Notes under the pieces: generated by a model
Told to the model about the DNA's origin: nothing
Seen by the model: only the letters and a program-made list of their open reading frames with translations
Database searches by the model: none
Program-made: the position numbers and the translations under genes
Shown here: positions 49,101 through 59,074 of the stretch, one piece after another
How positions within the stretch are numbered: the stretch's first letter is position 1
How the letters are laid out: each line of letters begins with the position of its first letter
From: Xestospongia bergquistia
Taxonomy: Eukaryota > Porifera > Demospongiae > Haplosclerida > Petrosiidae
Reading direction: 5' to 3'
Length of the DNA stretch: 64,000 nucleotides
Assembly: GCA_963965975.1 (NCBI GenBank)
Contig: OZ014413.1
Coordinates: 746,501-810,500, forward strand

Positions 49101-51374
49101 ATTAAGTCAACTTATCCACATCAACAATCAAGTTATACATATTGTTGTCACAAGCTATATAGAGTATACCCAAACTTCATATTTATATTGAATTTAATTT
49201 CATTTTATTCTGTATTTACAATGTTGGAAGGTGTTGCTTGACATTACTGAATTTTGACTATGATTTCAGTAATGAAATGAAACAAATGAAATTAAACTAA
49301 CAGTTAATGCAGCAGCTAAGTTATTAATTTGTGCTTTTATCACTATTGAGCATTGAATAATGTTATTTAAGCTTTGGTTTTATTCATTCTAATCAACACA
49401 GAAACAATAAACATAGTAAATGATTTGATCAAAAGCTTGACCACACTGAAAGAGTATAAGTCTTAGTACACAATTGGTCATTATTGGCAATTACTCAAAA
49501 GTCAAATGATTTGTGTAATACAATACAATTAGACTATATATGCATTATGCACCTCTTCTTTCCTTAAAGGTAGATTCTGACTCAAAGATCTTTTGATCTT
49601 TCAAATCCAGCTGTCTTTTATAATCACTAAGTGAGTCTGTCAGATGACTTTTGACCTCCTGTAAAAAACAAGATTCACATGAATATTGGAACAAATTTAC
49701 CTCATCCCTTTGTTTTGTATTTTCACTTTCCAGCAAGGAAGTAGCCTCTTTAAGAAAAACCTTTTCCTGCATCAACTTGATAAGTATAGATGTTTCTGCA
49801 TTGTCAGAATATGATCTAACAAACATTGAAAGATAGATTTGAAGTTGAAGTAACGTTATAGCTACTTACAGCACAGTAGCTAGATCAGCATTAATTTCAT
49901 AACAATTTTTTGACTTATTCCATTCAATAAATGCAAAAAGCTGAGATTTAGGGGAACTTTCATTTAATATAACTGTTGGAAGGCTAAATACTAGCTCAAT
50001 AGATCCAATGTTGTAGTCTTCAAAGTGTAAAATGGATCCATCTTTTAAGCCCAACAATTTAGCAAGGTTACGCTGAACTGCTTTCACTTCATTTCCAGTT
50101 ATGCAGAGATCTGTAGGGACTTGAAAAAGGAGATTGGTACGTTGAGATTGACTATGCACATCACATGGTATCTCAAAAATAGAGAGTTTAAGATATGGTA
50201 TAAGATTATCTTCTTCATATGTCTTCAAATATGTTTTTTCATCTTCATTTCCTAAAATATCAACTACAACTTTAAATGACTCATAATTGAACCATGTGCA
50301 GTGCTTAGATAACTCATCAAGCACGTCAGCAATACTGTCACCTTTATCAAAGTCAGGTGGATGTTGATTACCATCTGTAATACCATAGCTACGAATAAGA
50401 GGCTTAACTAACCTTGGCTCAACCTGACGTTTTATAAATGATTGTATAAGTTGGACAACAAAAATTGCATATGCTTTACGTACATAATGATTCTCATCTA
50501 TTAACTGGTTTCTCACTGCTTCCTTCTCACTCTCTGTTAATTTGTCCCAATTTGGATATCGATCTTTTGCTTTTTCTGGAGCAAGATGGAGTGTCCTTGT
50601 CAATGGCTCTGATTTAGTTTTCCTTGAAAGATATCCCAAAATAGATTCAGCAATAAGTTTATCTTCCATTTTCAAAAAGGCATTTAAAAGTTCCACAGAG
50701 GTAGCAGCACTACCATTTTTTGCTTTCCATTCCCATAGCATGGCAACCTTTCTTTCTACATCATCAATACTCTCCAATGTTTTGCTTGGTAAGTTCAGAC
50801 AATGACTAACTTTGGTGTGATCAATCAATTGTAAGTGTTGAGAGACCTGTATTAAGAGACTGTCATCACATTCTTTATCCAATTCTTCATATTGTAGATC
50901 GTATGGACACAAAAAATTTGACAAATCTGAAATTAGTAAAATGACATTTAATGATAGGCTGGATGACAAAATTACAAAACATCTTATAGAGATGAATATT
51001 TATATATATCATAATCACATACCAGCTAATGTAGATAGCTTTGCATCAAGTTCTCTACCAACAATTGCCACTGGTCCACCAATGTCTTCAAGGATTTGTG
51101 TAAGTTTTCGACAATGGTTCGGTATATCCTCAACACTCTTCATCAACTCCAATCCTATTATCAAGTCATTAGTTATGTCAGAAAAACATTTGCTATATTG
51201 ATCATGACTACATCTTACAGCGGCTCTCATAACAGGAAAACTTATCAAACCAGCTGTAAGTGCCTTCTCCGCAAATTCGTTTTTAGCTTCTTCTAGTACC
51301 GATTTAAGGTAAACGTATTGGGATATAAAAACATAGACAACAGCTCTTTTGTAAGTTTCTAAGCAGCCGGCCAT
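46177..51374 (-). CDS. Modular gene 6: module A, death domain, modules C and D, expanded coiled coil, LRR
   Basis: Exons: 51023-51374 (module A, MAGCLETYKRA), 49870-50926 (death domain [20 protein letters not shown], modules C and D), 49701-49815, 49553-49658, 48610-48666, 48491-48567, coil cassettes 48367-48435, 48252-48314, 48137-48199, 48022-48084 and 47907-47969, a long coil exon 47660-47854, cassettes 47256-47318, 47143-47205 and 47035-47088, and the LRR exon 46177-46697. The LRR exon has NLR-type repeats (LSTNTSIKTLTLDNDDSITD; VNTTLERLILKECPNITESG). The N-terminal half is a close paralogue of gene 1, whereas the C-terminus resembles gene 2. It has the most coil cassettes in the family, eight in all. 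Phases agree from cassette to LRR exon (1 to 1). An octamer-like ATGCAAAT lies upstream at 51446-51453. Probably cytoplasmic. Confidence 0.7.
46745..47470. repeat. Local duplication flanking the coil cassettes
   Basis: A stretch at about 46745-46860 (AAGCAACAAAAGTACATGCT) recurs at about 47365-47470. The segment containing three cassettes was therefore duplicated as a block together with non-coding flank, adding to the single-cassette expansion. Confidence 0.7.
47035..48567 (-). repeat. 115-bp exon-intron cassette array of gene 6
   Basis: Five consecutive cassettes at 47907-48435 repeat with a period of exactly 115 bp: a 63-bp exon plus a 52-bp intron starting GTAAGCTATAGTACTGTTAG and ending TTCTATAG. 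Three more lie at 47035-47318. Each exon encodes a version of [20 protein letters not shown] plus one residue, with phase 1 at both ends. The exon at 48367-48435 carries an extra in-frame GAATTC (69 bp). Introns are nearly as similar to each other as exons, implying recent duplication or gene conversion. Confidence 0.92.
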
Positions 51375-51445
51375 TTCCAACAAGAAAGGTGAGGCTCATT
51401 TGTGCAAAATCGGGTGATGTAATCGAGCCCCACCCTGCTAAATGC

Positions 51446-51453
51446 ATGCAAAT
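51446..51453 (+). promoter_or_regulatory. Octamer-like ATGCAAAT upstream of gene 6
   Basis: ATGCAAAT matches the POU octamer and lies about 75 bp upstream of the gene 6 ATG. Gene 1 has the weaker ATGCAAAA at the matching place. Sequence match only. Confidence 0.25.
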
Positions 51454-51659
51454 ACATGATATAAAGATACAAAAATCACGTGAGATAACTCACTCCCACT
51501 CTGCTAAATACATGCGTAGTGTCTGCACAATATACAAAAGATGTTATAAATACAAACCTTCTACCAAATAAACATTATAATTATATAATATTACTAAAGT
51601 CTATGTCATAATTAAAGGTATATTGATTCTAATAATATTAAATTATACATAATATATCT

Positions 51660-53799
51660 TTATTGATTTTTAAAATAGTCCAATGATCGACACAGTCCTT
51701 CCTCATATGACACAACAGGTTGATATCCAAAGTCATCTTTAGCTCTCTGACAATTATAATAATGATATGTACCAGCTAATCTAACTCTCATTGGTGTAAA
51801 CAATGGTTTAATTGTTACTAGAGGACTCAGTAACCACAGTACCCATTGTAATATAATAGCTAGTATTAATATTAGTTTATAAGGGAGATATTTTGAGGGA
51901 GGAGGATAATGAAGACCAGTTACTACTTGAGTAATATAATCAGCAAACTTCACTGGTTCATCATTAGTTATATTATATGCCTATAGTAGGGAGAAGGAAG
52001 GTGTGGTTAAGTAATAGTATCTTACATCATAGATAGTGTAAACTACGTAACCGGGATTGGAAACGGATCACGTGATCCCATAGACCTGAATGAACATTTG
52101 AAAACGCACTCCGTGTCCAAAAAAATCAATTAATTTTTATTACCTTACATTGTAAACTAGACACACTCTTACCTGTATTGTATTACTCTACAAAGACATT
52201 AGTGTTATTTTTATTTATCAACACATTGACTATATATTCTTCTTTATATTCTATTATTAAAATAGTTAATAATACTGACATTCACTTTTAAATTAGTTAT
52301 TTTCCGATGAAAATGGCACTAAAAATACTTTTGTCGCTCTTTCTTCTTACAGCAATGTTACCACTAAAAGCCTTAGGACAAATTATTTAGAACAAATATA
52401 AACACATTGGTTTAGACTGTTTTTATGTTAGTAAAGTCGCGCTATTCTTATGGAAAACACTAAAACAACATAAGATATAGGTACAGTTTTGGGACTATAG
52501 CCATTGTTTTAAGTTATGTAGGCATAAATTACAACTTTTCATCTAAAGACGAAAGATTTCTGTGTTGGTTTAGCTTGTTATTATTTACTTTGGCAATCTC
52601 CTGTCATATTTATGTAAGATACAAAATACGTGTACATATTCAGTATTAAATAATTATCAATAATTAATTTCCTTCAGATGGGTAAGAGACTGTACTATAG
52701 AAAGCACAGATCAATTCCCAGGTCTTTAATTGTAGCTCTTCCAATGCAAAGTTAATTTATTATATTCATGCTCCTTTCTATTCCTTGTCTGCGCTAAAAG
52801 AGAGATTCCATTCCTTGGGATTATTGCCTAAATAATCAGATGACAGGTCATTTAATAGATTGCAAAAGTTGATACTATCTCCCTGGTTCAAGCCTAGAGC
52901 ACCATTTAAATAGGAGGTCTGCACTATCTAACACTTGTGTAGCAACTGATGTACCAATTTTAAAACTTTCATCTGAAAGAGCTCCTTGTATATAGTATAA
53001 TGTATATTATACTAGCAAAAAGACTTCTGTGTTTCTGTGACTGTGACCTAACATTATCAGTAAAATTAATTGTCAGATAAATAATAATTACTTCAAATAA
53101 GTATTTATTATAAAGTAACACTTAATTAAAGTACAAATTCCAAAATACTACATGCTTGTTTTAGAAGAAACAGGACCACTGTAAGCTATATATAGTTTAT
53201 ATGCTGTTTATGCTTGTCAGGTGGAGCCGGACGGGGAGTGTACCGGAAATGCGTGGGCGTTTCCAATCCCGGTTACGTAGTCTATACTATCTATGCTTAC
53301 ATGCAATAATAGTACATATATATCCCTATATCGAACATTACTGATATGTCCAAATAAGGACTGTCCCATTACTCAGGCCATTAGGTATAGTGATATAAGA
53401 ATAACTGTACACCCACTTAATACATAGTGACAAATATATTTCAGTGACATGTACATTTATGTCTATTAGTTAGTAGGTATTTATAAGTACCTTTCCACAG
53501 ACTTTAGAGTCAATATGTAAGTGTTCACCAGCTAATACATGTCCATGAGTAACATTATCAACATAAGTGAAGTCAACTATGTTCTTTCCATCACTATATA
53601 TAAGTGACAGTACTATATTATATATCTGTTAATATACTACTTACCCAATAATGAACTTTAGTTTGCCTGCTTTAGCTGCCTTAGCAATTGTAGGTATGTT
53701 CTGAACATCACGAGGTCCAAATATGCCATGGGGTCTGATAGCTACTGTTAATAATATAGGACCCTTATTGATATCAGTATTATTAGCTGAAAGAACCAG

Positions 53800-53839
<40 letters not shown>

Positions 53840-56127
53840 AGTAAGACATAAATAGAGCATCAGATTTATTAAAAAGAAAATATTAGAAAATATTTTCTTA
53901 TTCAAAATATTAGATATATACCAGCAATGTCCTATAGTTAACAATATTTGTATGTTCATACCTGTTCCTGTAGTATCTTAGTCTCTGTATAGTAGTCCAT
54001 TGGAGGATTAGCATAAGGGAGATCTTCATTTCCATTCTTAATATCACTTCCATTATAAACTACACTAGCTGTACTAGTTAATACAAACCTCTATATATCA
54101 ATTATAAAGTTATAAAAGAGAGAAACTATTAATATTACCTGTACTCAGACATGGGGCAAGCATTTACTGAAGTGCTTGAAGCACAACTTAAAGCATTCAT
54201 AAAAGAGCTTAAGCACAAGCACAAGCATTTATGCTTCTAAAAAATAAGTGCTTGAAGCACAAATTCAAGCACTTAAAAAATGCTTGAAGCACAAGCACAA
54301 GCATTTTTGACAAAAAATGTCCTTCAAATAAACAATTCTTTTATCTAAGTCAACTTTTAAAATACTTCTTGTTAGATCGTATAAACATTAGTTATAGAAT
54401 ATAGTATCTACCAGTCGGCATCTCTCTGGCCTAAAGATCTTGTTTGCCACACTAAACAGCTGCTCTACTACATAAAAAGATACAGGAACTCCCAACACAG
54501 TTGTAGTTATATTTGCTAATGATGGATAAACAGACTAATAGCAAAAGAGTGCTAAGTGCACAAAGAACTTGCAGCCTTTGTGCTTAAAAGTGCTTATAAA
54601 GTGCTTTAAAGCACTAATGCTATAAAGTGCTTAAGCACAAGCACAAGCATAAATGCTTATATATAATAAATGCTTGAAAGCACCTCCAAGCATTCCAAAA
54701 AATGTGCTTAAAGTGCTTTCAAGCACAAGCACTCAAGTGCTTGCCCCATGTCTGCCTGTACTCCAGCCTCTTTACAAGCCTCTAATAATGTTTGTGTACC
54801 TTCCACATTAACTTTATAAAAGAGTTTTTTATTTTCACAAGATGCTGGAGGTGATGCATGATGGAAGACAATATCTACACCATCCAATGCAGGAAGAAGG
54901 TCCTGTGCATGAAAGAGAAAGAAAATATCAGTACACTGAACTCAGTGAATACAAAATATAAGATATGTCACAATGATGATATAATTCTAGGAAAGTAAAG
55001 TTACTTTAAAGTGTTCTATATATAAGTACTTGTCTACTGTATTATTTATTGCTATGATTTATATAATACAAAATGGATTGAGTGAACGCTACAATACTGC
55101 ACTCAAAGTACACAGCATTAGTTACTAGCATTGCCAGACATGGGGCAAGCACTTGAGTGCTTGTGCTTGAAAGCACTTTAAGCACATTTTTTGGAATGCT
55201 TGGAGGTGCTTTCAAGCATTTATTATATATAAGCATTTATGCTTGTGCTTGTGCTTAAGCACTTTATAGCATTAGTGCTTTAAAGCACTTTATAAGCACT
55301 TTTAAGCACAAAGGCTGCAAGTTCTTTGTGCACTTAGCACTCTTTTGCTATTAGTCTGTTTATCCATCATTAGCAAATATAACTACAACTGTGTTGGGAG
55401 TTCCTGTATCTTTTTATGTAGTAGAGCAGCTGTTTAGTGTGGCAAACAAGATCTTTAGGCCAGAGAGATGCCGACTGGTAGATACTATATTCTATAACTA
55501 ATGTTTATACGATCTAACAAGAAGTATTTTAAAAGTTGACTTAGATAAAAGAATTGTTTATTTGAAGGACATTTTTTGTCAAAAATGCTTGTGCTTGTGC
55601 TTCAAGCATTTTTTAAGTGCTTGAATTTGTGCTTCAAGCACTTATTTTTTAGAAGCATAAATGCTTGTGCTTGTGCTTAAGCTCTTTTATGAATGCTTTA
55701 AGTTGTGCTTCAAGCACTTCAGTAAATGCTTGCCCCATGTCTGAGCATTGCCCACACATTTGGAGATCTTGCCTCAGTACTTAATGAGTTTTTTACTATA
55801 TACAAAGTATATGAGTTTGATACTAATTAATACAAATATATAAATACATTAACAACAGATAGACATGTATATACTTGGTGTTCAATGTTTAGTACCTCTT
55901 TTGTACAGAGATCTCCAGTAAAGAACTGAACACGTTCATCATCAAATGTAATACGTAAATCAAATACTTTCACTTGATATCCTCGTGAGAGAAGAGTCTC
56001 TACCATGTGTCGTCCCAGGAAGCCACATCCATCAACTACAGTACAGACAGTCTTAGACTATAAGAAAGAAAAGCTTTGACTTATGAAATCACTAGTATTA
56101 ACTAACCTTTCTAATTTGTGCAGCCAT
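51660..56127 (-). CDS. NSDHL: Sterol-4-alpha-carboxylate 3-dehydrogenase, decarboxylating, copy N3
   Basis: NSDHL-type short-chain dehydrogenase, which in sterol synthesis oxidises and decarboxylates C4-carboxysterols at the ER. Exons: 56107-56127, 55896-56057, about 54755-54902, 53962-54090, 53645-53799, 53491-53593, 51660-51980. Landmarks are [15 protein letters not shown], the catalytic YxxxK in [37 protein letters not shown] and a C-terminal hydrophobic segment. This is the only copy with all exons, but there are warning signs. The glycine motif reads VDGCGFLG instead of VGGCGFLG as in N2. A hAT element sits exactly on the exon 3 donor, so no GT follows the exon. Intron 6 holds a 1268-bp element and intron 2 a second hAT copy. 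It may be a recent pseudogene, or may be spliced through a GC donor. Confidence 0.72.
52028..53295. mobile_element. 1268-bp TIR element with 7-bp target duplication
   Basis: Terminal inverted repeats of about 38 bp begin CATAGATAGTGTAAACTACG and CATAGATAGTATAGACTACG, with two mismatches visible. CTTACAT flanks both sides (52021-52027 and 53296-53302). NSDHL copy N1 has the uninterrupted site. No transposase frame is visible. One short plus-strand frame (52307-52390) is hydrophobic. The superfamily is not evident from the termini. Confidence 0.85.
53804..53834. repeat. (AG)n microsatellite
   Basis: About 30 bp of GA repeats in NSDHL N3 intron 4, next to the exon 5 acceptor. Copy N2 has a short, non-expanded version near 42400. 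Confidence 0.9.
54146..54754 (-). mobile_element. 609-bp non-autonomous hAT element, copy 1
   Basis: Ends are CAGACATGGGGCAAGC and its complement, flanked by the 8-bp duplication CCTGTACT (54138-54145 and 54755-54762); NSDHL N2 has one CCTGTACT and no insert. The subterminal parts are packed with AAGCACAAGC/GCTTGTGCTT motifs, likely transposase binding sites. The middle, on the minus strand, still encodes the hAT C-terminal dimerisation segment ([20 protein letters not shown], then [18 protein letters not shown]). It is a deleted descendant of an autonomous hAT. It interrupts the NSDHL exon 3 donor. Confidence 0.9.
55135..55743 (+). mobile_element. 609-bp non-autonomous hAT element, copy 2 (inverted)
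   Basis: Same length and near-identical sequence as 54146-54754 but in opposite orientation, with target duplication AGCATTGC (55127-55134 and 55744-55751). NSDHL N2 has the single site at 43113-43120. It lies in NSDHL N3 intron 2. The relic of the hAT dimerisation domain reads on the plus strand here. The two copies, 380 bp apart and inverted, could pair as a large hairpin. Confidence 0.9.
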
Positions 56128-56284
56128 TGCTAGAGTTGATAGAGTGTATGGTAGTTAATTCTCTTGTTGTATAATGGTATGATGATGAGCTGATTAATGG
56201 AGTGATTTCTACAAGAACCAGCCACACCCCTAGAATAATATTCCACACCCATTAACCTAAACTCGCACTATTTTCTCTTGAAGG
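56128..56284. promoter_or_regulatory. Divergent NSDHL-CLN5 promoter, copy 2
   Basis: 157 bp between the two ATGs, closely similar to 43491-43653. Kept head-to-head arrangement suggests shared control. Specific factor sites are not identified. Confidence 0.55.
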
Positions 56285-57111
56285 ATGGGGTGCCTTTTCC
56301 TTCTATCAATCTGTCTTGTTATCTTCTACTCCTCAGTATCTGATAGTACGACATGGCCTATAACACCGTCTATACATGATGTTAGACCGCGTGTTGATCC
56401 TTACTGTAATGGAGCTGTATATGCCTTTTGTCCCACAGGTATATATGTCATCAAATGATGTATGTATAAAATGATATTATAGATGACAAATGGTTAAATT
56501 TTTCTTTCTTCTTTAGGTTATAAAGATAGTCACATACCAAGTTTTGCAGATGATGATGTTATTGAGATTTTTCTTCTCAAAGCTCCAGTCTGGGAGTTTA
56601 AGTTTGGGAATCTGTTATCAGAATTTGTAAGTCTAAAACATAGCCATCATAGTGAAATTACTATCTCCTATAGAATATCATTCATGATGCTATTGGGGTC
56701 CGTAACAAAAGAACAGGTCTCAATTACACCACAGAATGGTATGAACTCTACCAACTTTTAAATTGCACCTTTCCTCATATTGTTGCTAATCGTACCTCAC
56801 CAGTCTGGTGTAATCAAGGTGCTGTTTGTTTTTATCCTGGCATAACAGACGACCACTGGAAAGTGAATGGCATGCTGAAAAAAATTAGAGAAATAACAGG
56901 AGCACAATTTGCTAATCTCTCTATTTATATGAAAGCTTATAATCACACCTTGCCATTTTATGAGTCATGGCATGCTCGTAGTTCCCCTGATCCTGACGGC
57001 AAGCTGTGGTTTACTCCATGTGACTGTGCTACATATGTTCAAAACGTTTTTTGTCAAGCTAAGAAATTAGGTGCCAAATTCTATGATAACTACATTATTA
57101 ATTACACATAT
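56285..57111 (+). pseudogene. CLN5 5' half, copy C2 (frame intact, C-terminus lost)
   Basis: Exons 56285-56438 (signal peptide and DPYCNGAVYAFCPTG), 56517-56626 (DDDVIEIFLLKAPVWEFKFG) and 56674 to about 57111 (IIHDAIG, WYELYQLLNCTFPH, WCNQGAVCFYPGI, CATYVQNVFCQAKKLGAKFY, several NxT/S glycosylation sites). The frame is open, unlike C1. After INYTY the sequence enters GatB intron 9 and stops at 57140. The protein would lack roughly the last third of CLN5, a lysosomal glycoprotein. Could still be transcribed from the divergent promoter. Confidence 0.8.
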
Positions 57112-57931
57112 ATGACTTTAATAGTATATCATTGCTCATAGTGACTTAGTATATCTACTAATGGACTGATTTTCCTTAGATCTTCTGAAGTACTAGTGAA
57201 GACCATATACTCATGGATAACATCAGAACTATATGGTATATTAGAGGCTAAGAAAGTGGGTGTGGTCTCTAGTCCAGTCTCAACTGAACAGTTAGCATCA
57301 CTGATGTCATTGATACATGACAGGATGATAACTGGACCATTAGCAAAACAAGTGGGTGTGGTTTATAATAGTTAGTTTTATCTGGATTATTAAAGTAATG
57401 GGAAATGGTGACCCACGGCTAGCCACACCCATTTTAAATGAGTTAGGACTTGTTGATATTACTGAAGATGAACTCAATGCATTATATATTAAAGTCATAG
57501 AGGAGCATCCTGAATAGGTTAGTAATGTATGTGTGTCTTTGTATCCATTCAAGCAAAGCTATAGTTTTTCTTTCATAAAAGCAAAAGTTGTTATTAAAAG
57601 TATACACTATTGTTATTCTACTAATCAATTTGCTTCATCCTACAACATAATATTTTGTGCATTAAATCAGGGTCAACAAAATTAAGTTCATCACTTAATG
57701 TCATATACCCACATTTATACTCCACTAATGTATTATTTACGATGTAGATTATCTAGAGATATTTGTCTTCAATGTATATTTATCACTTAGATATCTCTCT
57801 ATGTATCTGGTAAATATCAAATAATTGGGTATTTAATTAGAGAAGTTATGAAGAGAACACAACACAAAGGAGATCCTAAAAGAATTAAACATTTATTGAT
57901 TAAAGAAATTGAAAGAGCAACAAGTCAATAA
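57112..57931 (+). pseudogene. GatB 3'-end fragment 4
   Basis: Exons 10-12 of GatB. Exon 11 ends GAATAG where the complete gene has GAACAA, giving a stop, and intron 11 has diverged strongly. The final exon still reads VSGKYQIIGYLIREV and ends TAA at 57931. Joined to CLN5 C2 at the same breakpoint as fragment 3. Confidence 0.85.
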
Positions 57932-59074
57932 CATGGAATTGTAGATCATATATTTACATTATAGCTTGTTTAAATTAGTTTAAGATACTTTTGTATAATA
58001 ACTTTAATTTACACAAGTAACTTCTAATGTTATATCTGTAATAATATAATATAATTTAATTATTGAAATGCTGTAAATTGTGAAGTAGTAACACACTATT
58101 TATAGCTGCAAGGGCAATACCTAAACATATAAACATCACTGATCTACTCTATGTGTATGTTAAGTCAGTCCTATACTGTCTCCACCCATTTTAGCAGCTC
58201 TTCCATGGGTCCACTACCACCAGAAGGAGGAAGGTGGCCTCATATATTAGCTTTACTCGTTCACCTTTAGCTTATCTTCTTTATTTCTGGTTAGCCTCCC
58301 TATCTCTATCTAATATCTTTGTCTTATTCATTCTATCCAATAGTTTCAGCTTATCTGTTGACAATACCTTATACCTCTAGTAATGTACATTACCTTAAAA
58401 ATGTGTCTGTTAATGATCAGTCTTGTTGCTGTTCTTTTCCATACTGTTATAAACTAAACTGTAGTAATAGAAACATATTTCTATTAATAAAAGGTTTAAT
58501 GAACTTTATCTAGTAGTATTAACATCAATTGTTCATTGCTCATAACTCGTATAAAGCCCTCAATTTCACAACTGATATGTTTGATTGAATATTGAATATT
58601 GTACTATTTCAAACATATTTGAACAGTACTAACAAACTTAATCGGCATTTGGTCCTTAGACAAATTTAGTTTTTTTTTGTTGCTATGGAAATCTAATCAT
58701 TAACAACTAATGATGCATTGAATGAACTTATTTTTCTTTATAAGGCAATGATTGTCATGAATATATTTTTGGACTGACCTCATGCAGTAGTTTGTTGTTG
58801 CAATATCATCATGTGAAGTGTTGTCAATAATATTCATAGTTATATTATTGGGTGCAAAATGTCAATACAGCATTTATTATTATATTTTGAAGTAGTAATA
58901 TTTGATGAAGCTACTATTACTGTCATATACTAATATTTAAATCACAACCAAAGATGACAATTTTTTCTGAAGCACAAAAATATTATATACACAAAAACAT
59001 GTTTAGCATTAATTATCAATATAGCAGCAAATGAAGTAGCAGCTTTTAACACACAATACAAAATACTACACACA
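57932..59074. other. Spacer with coil-exon relics, third copy
   Basis: Duplicate of 26086-27191 with a single copy of the 446-bp segment. Contains the gene 7 3' UTR and decayed minus-strand linker exons near 58320-58450. No intact gene. Confidence 0.5.
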
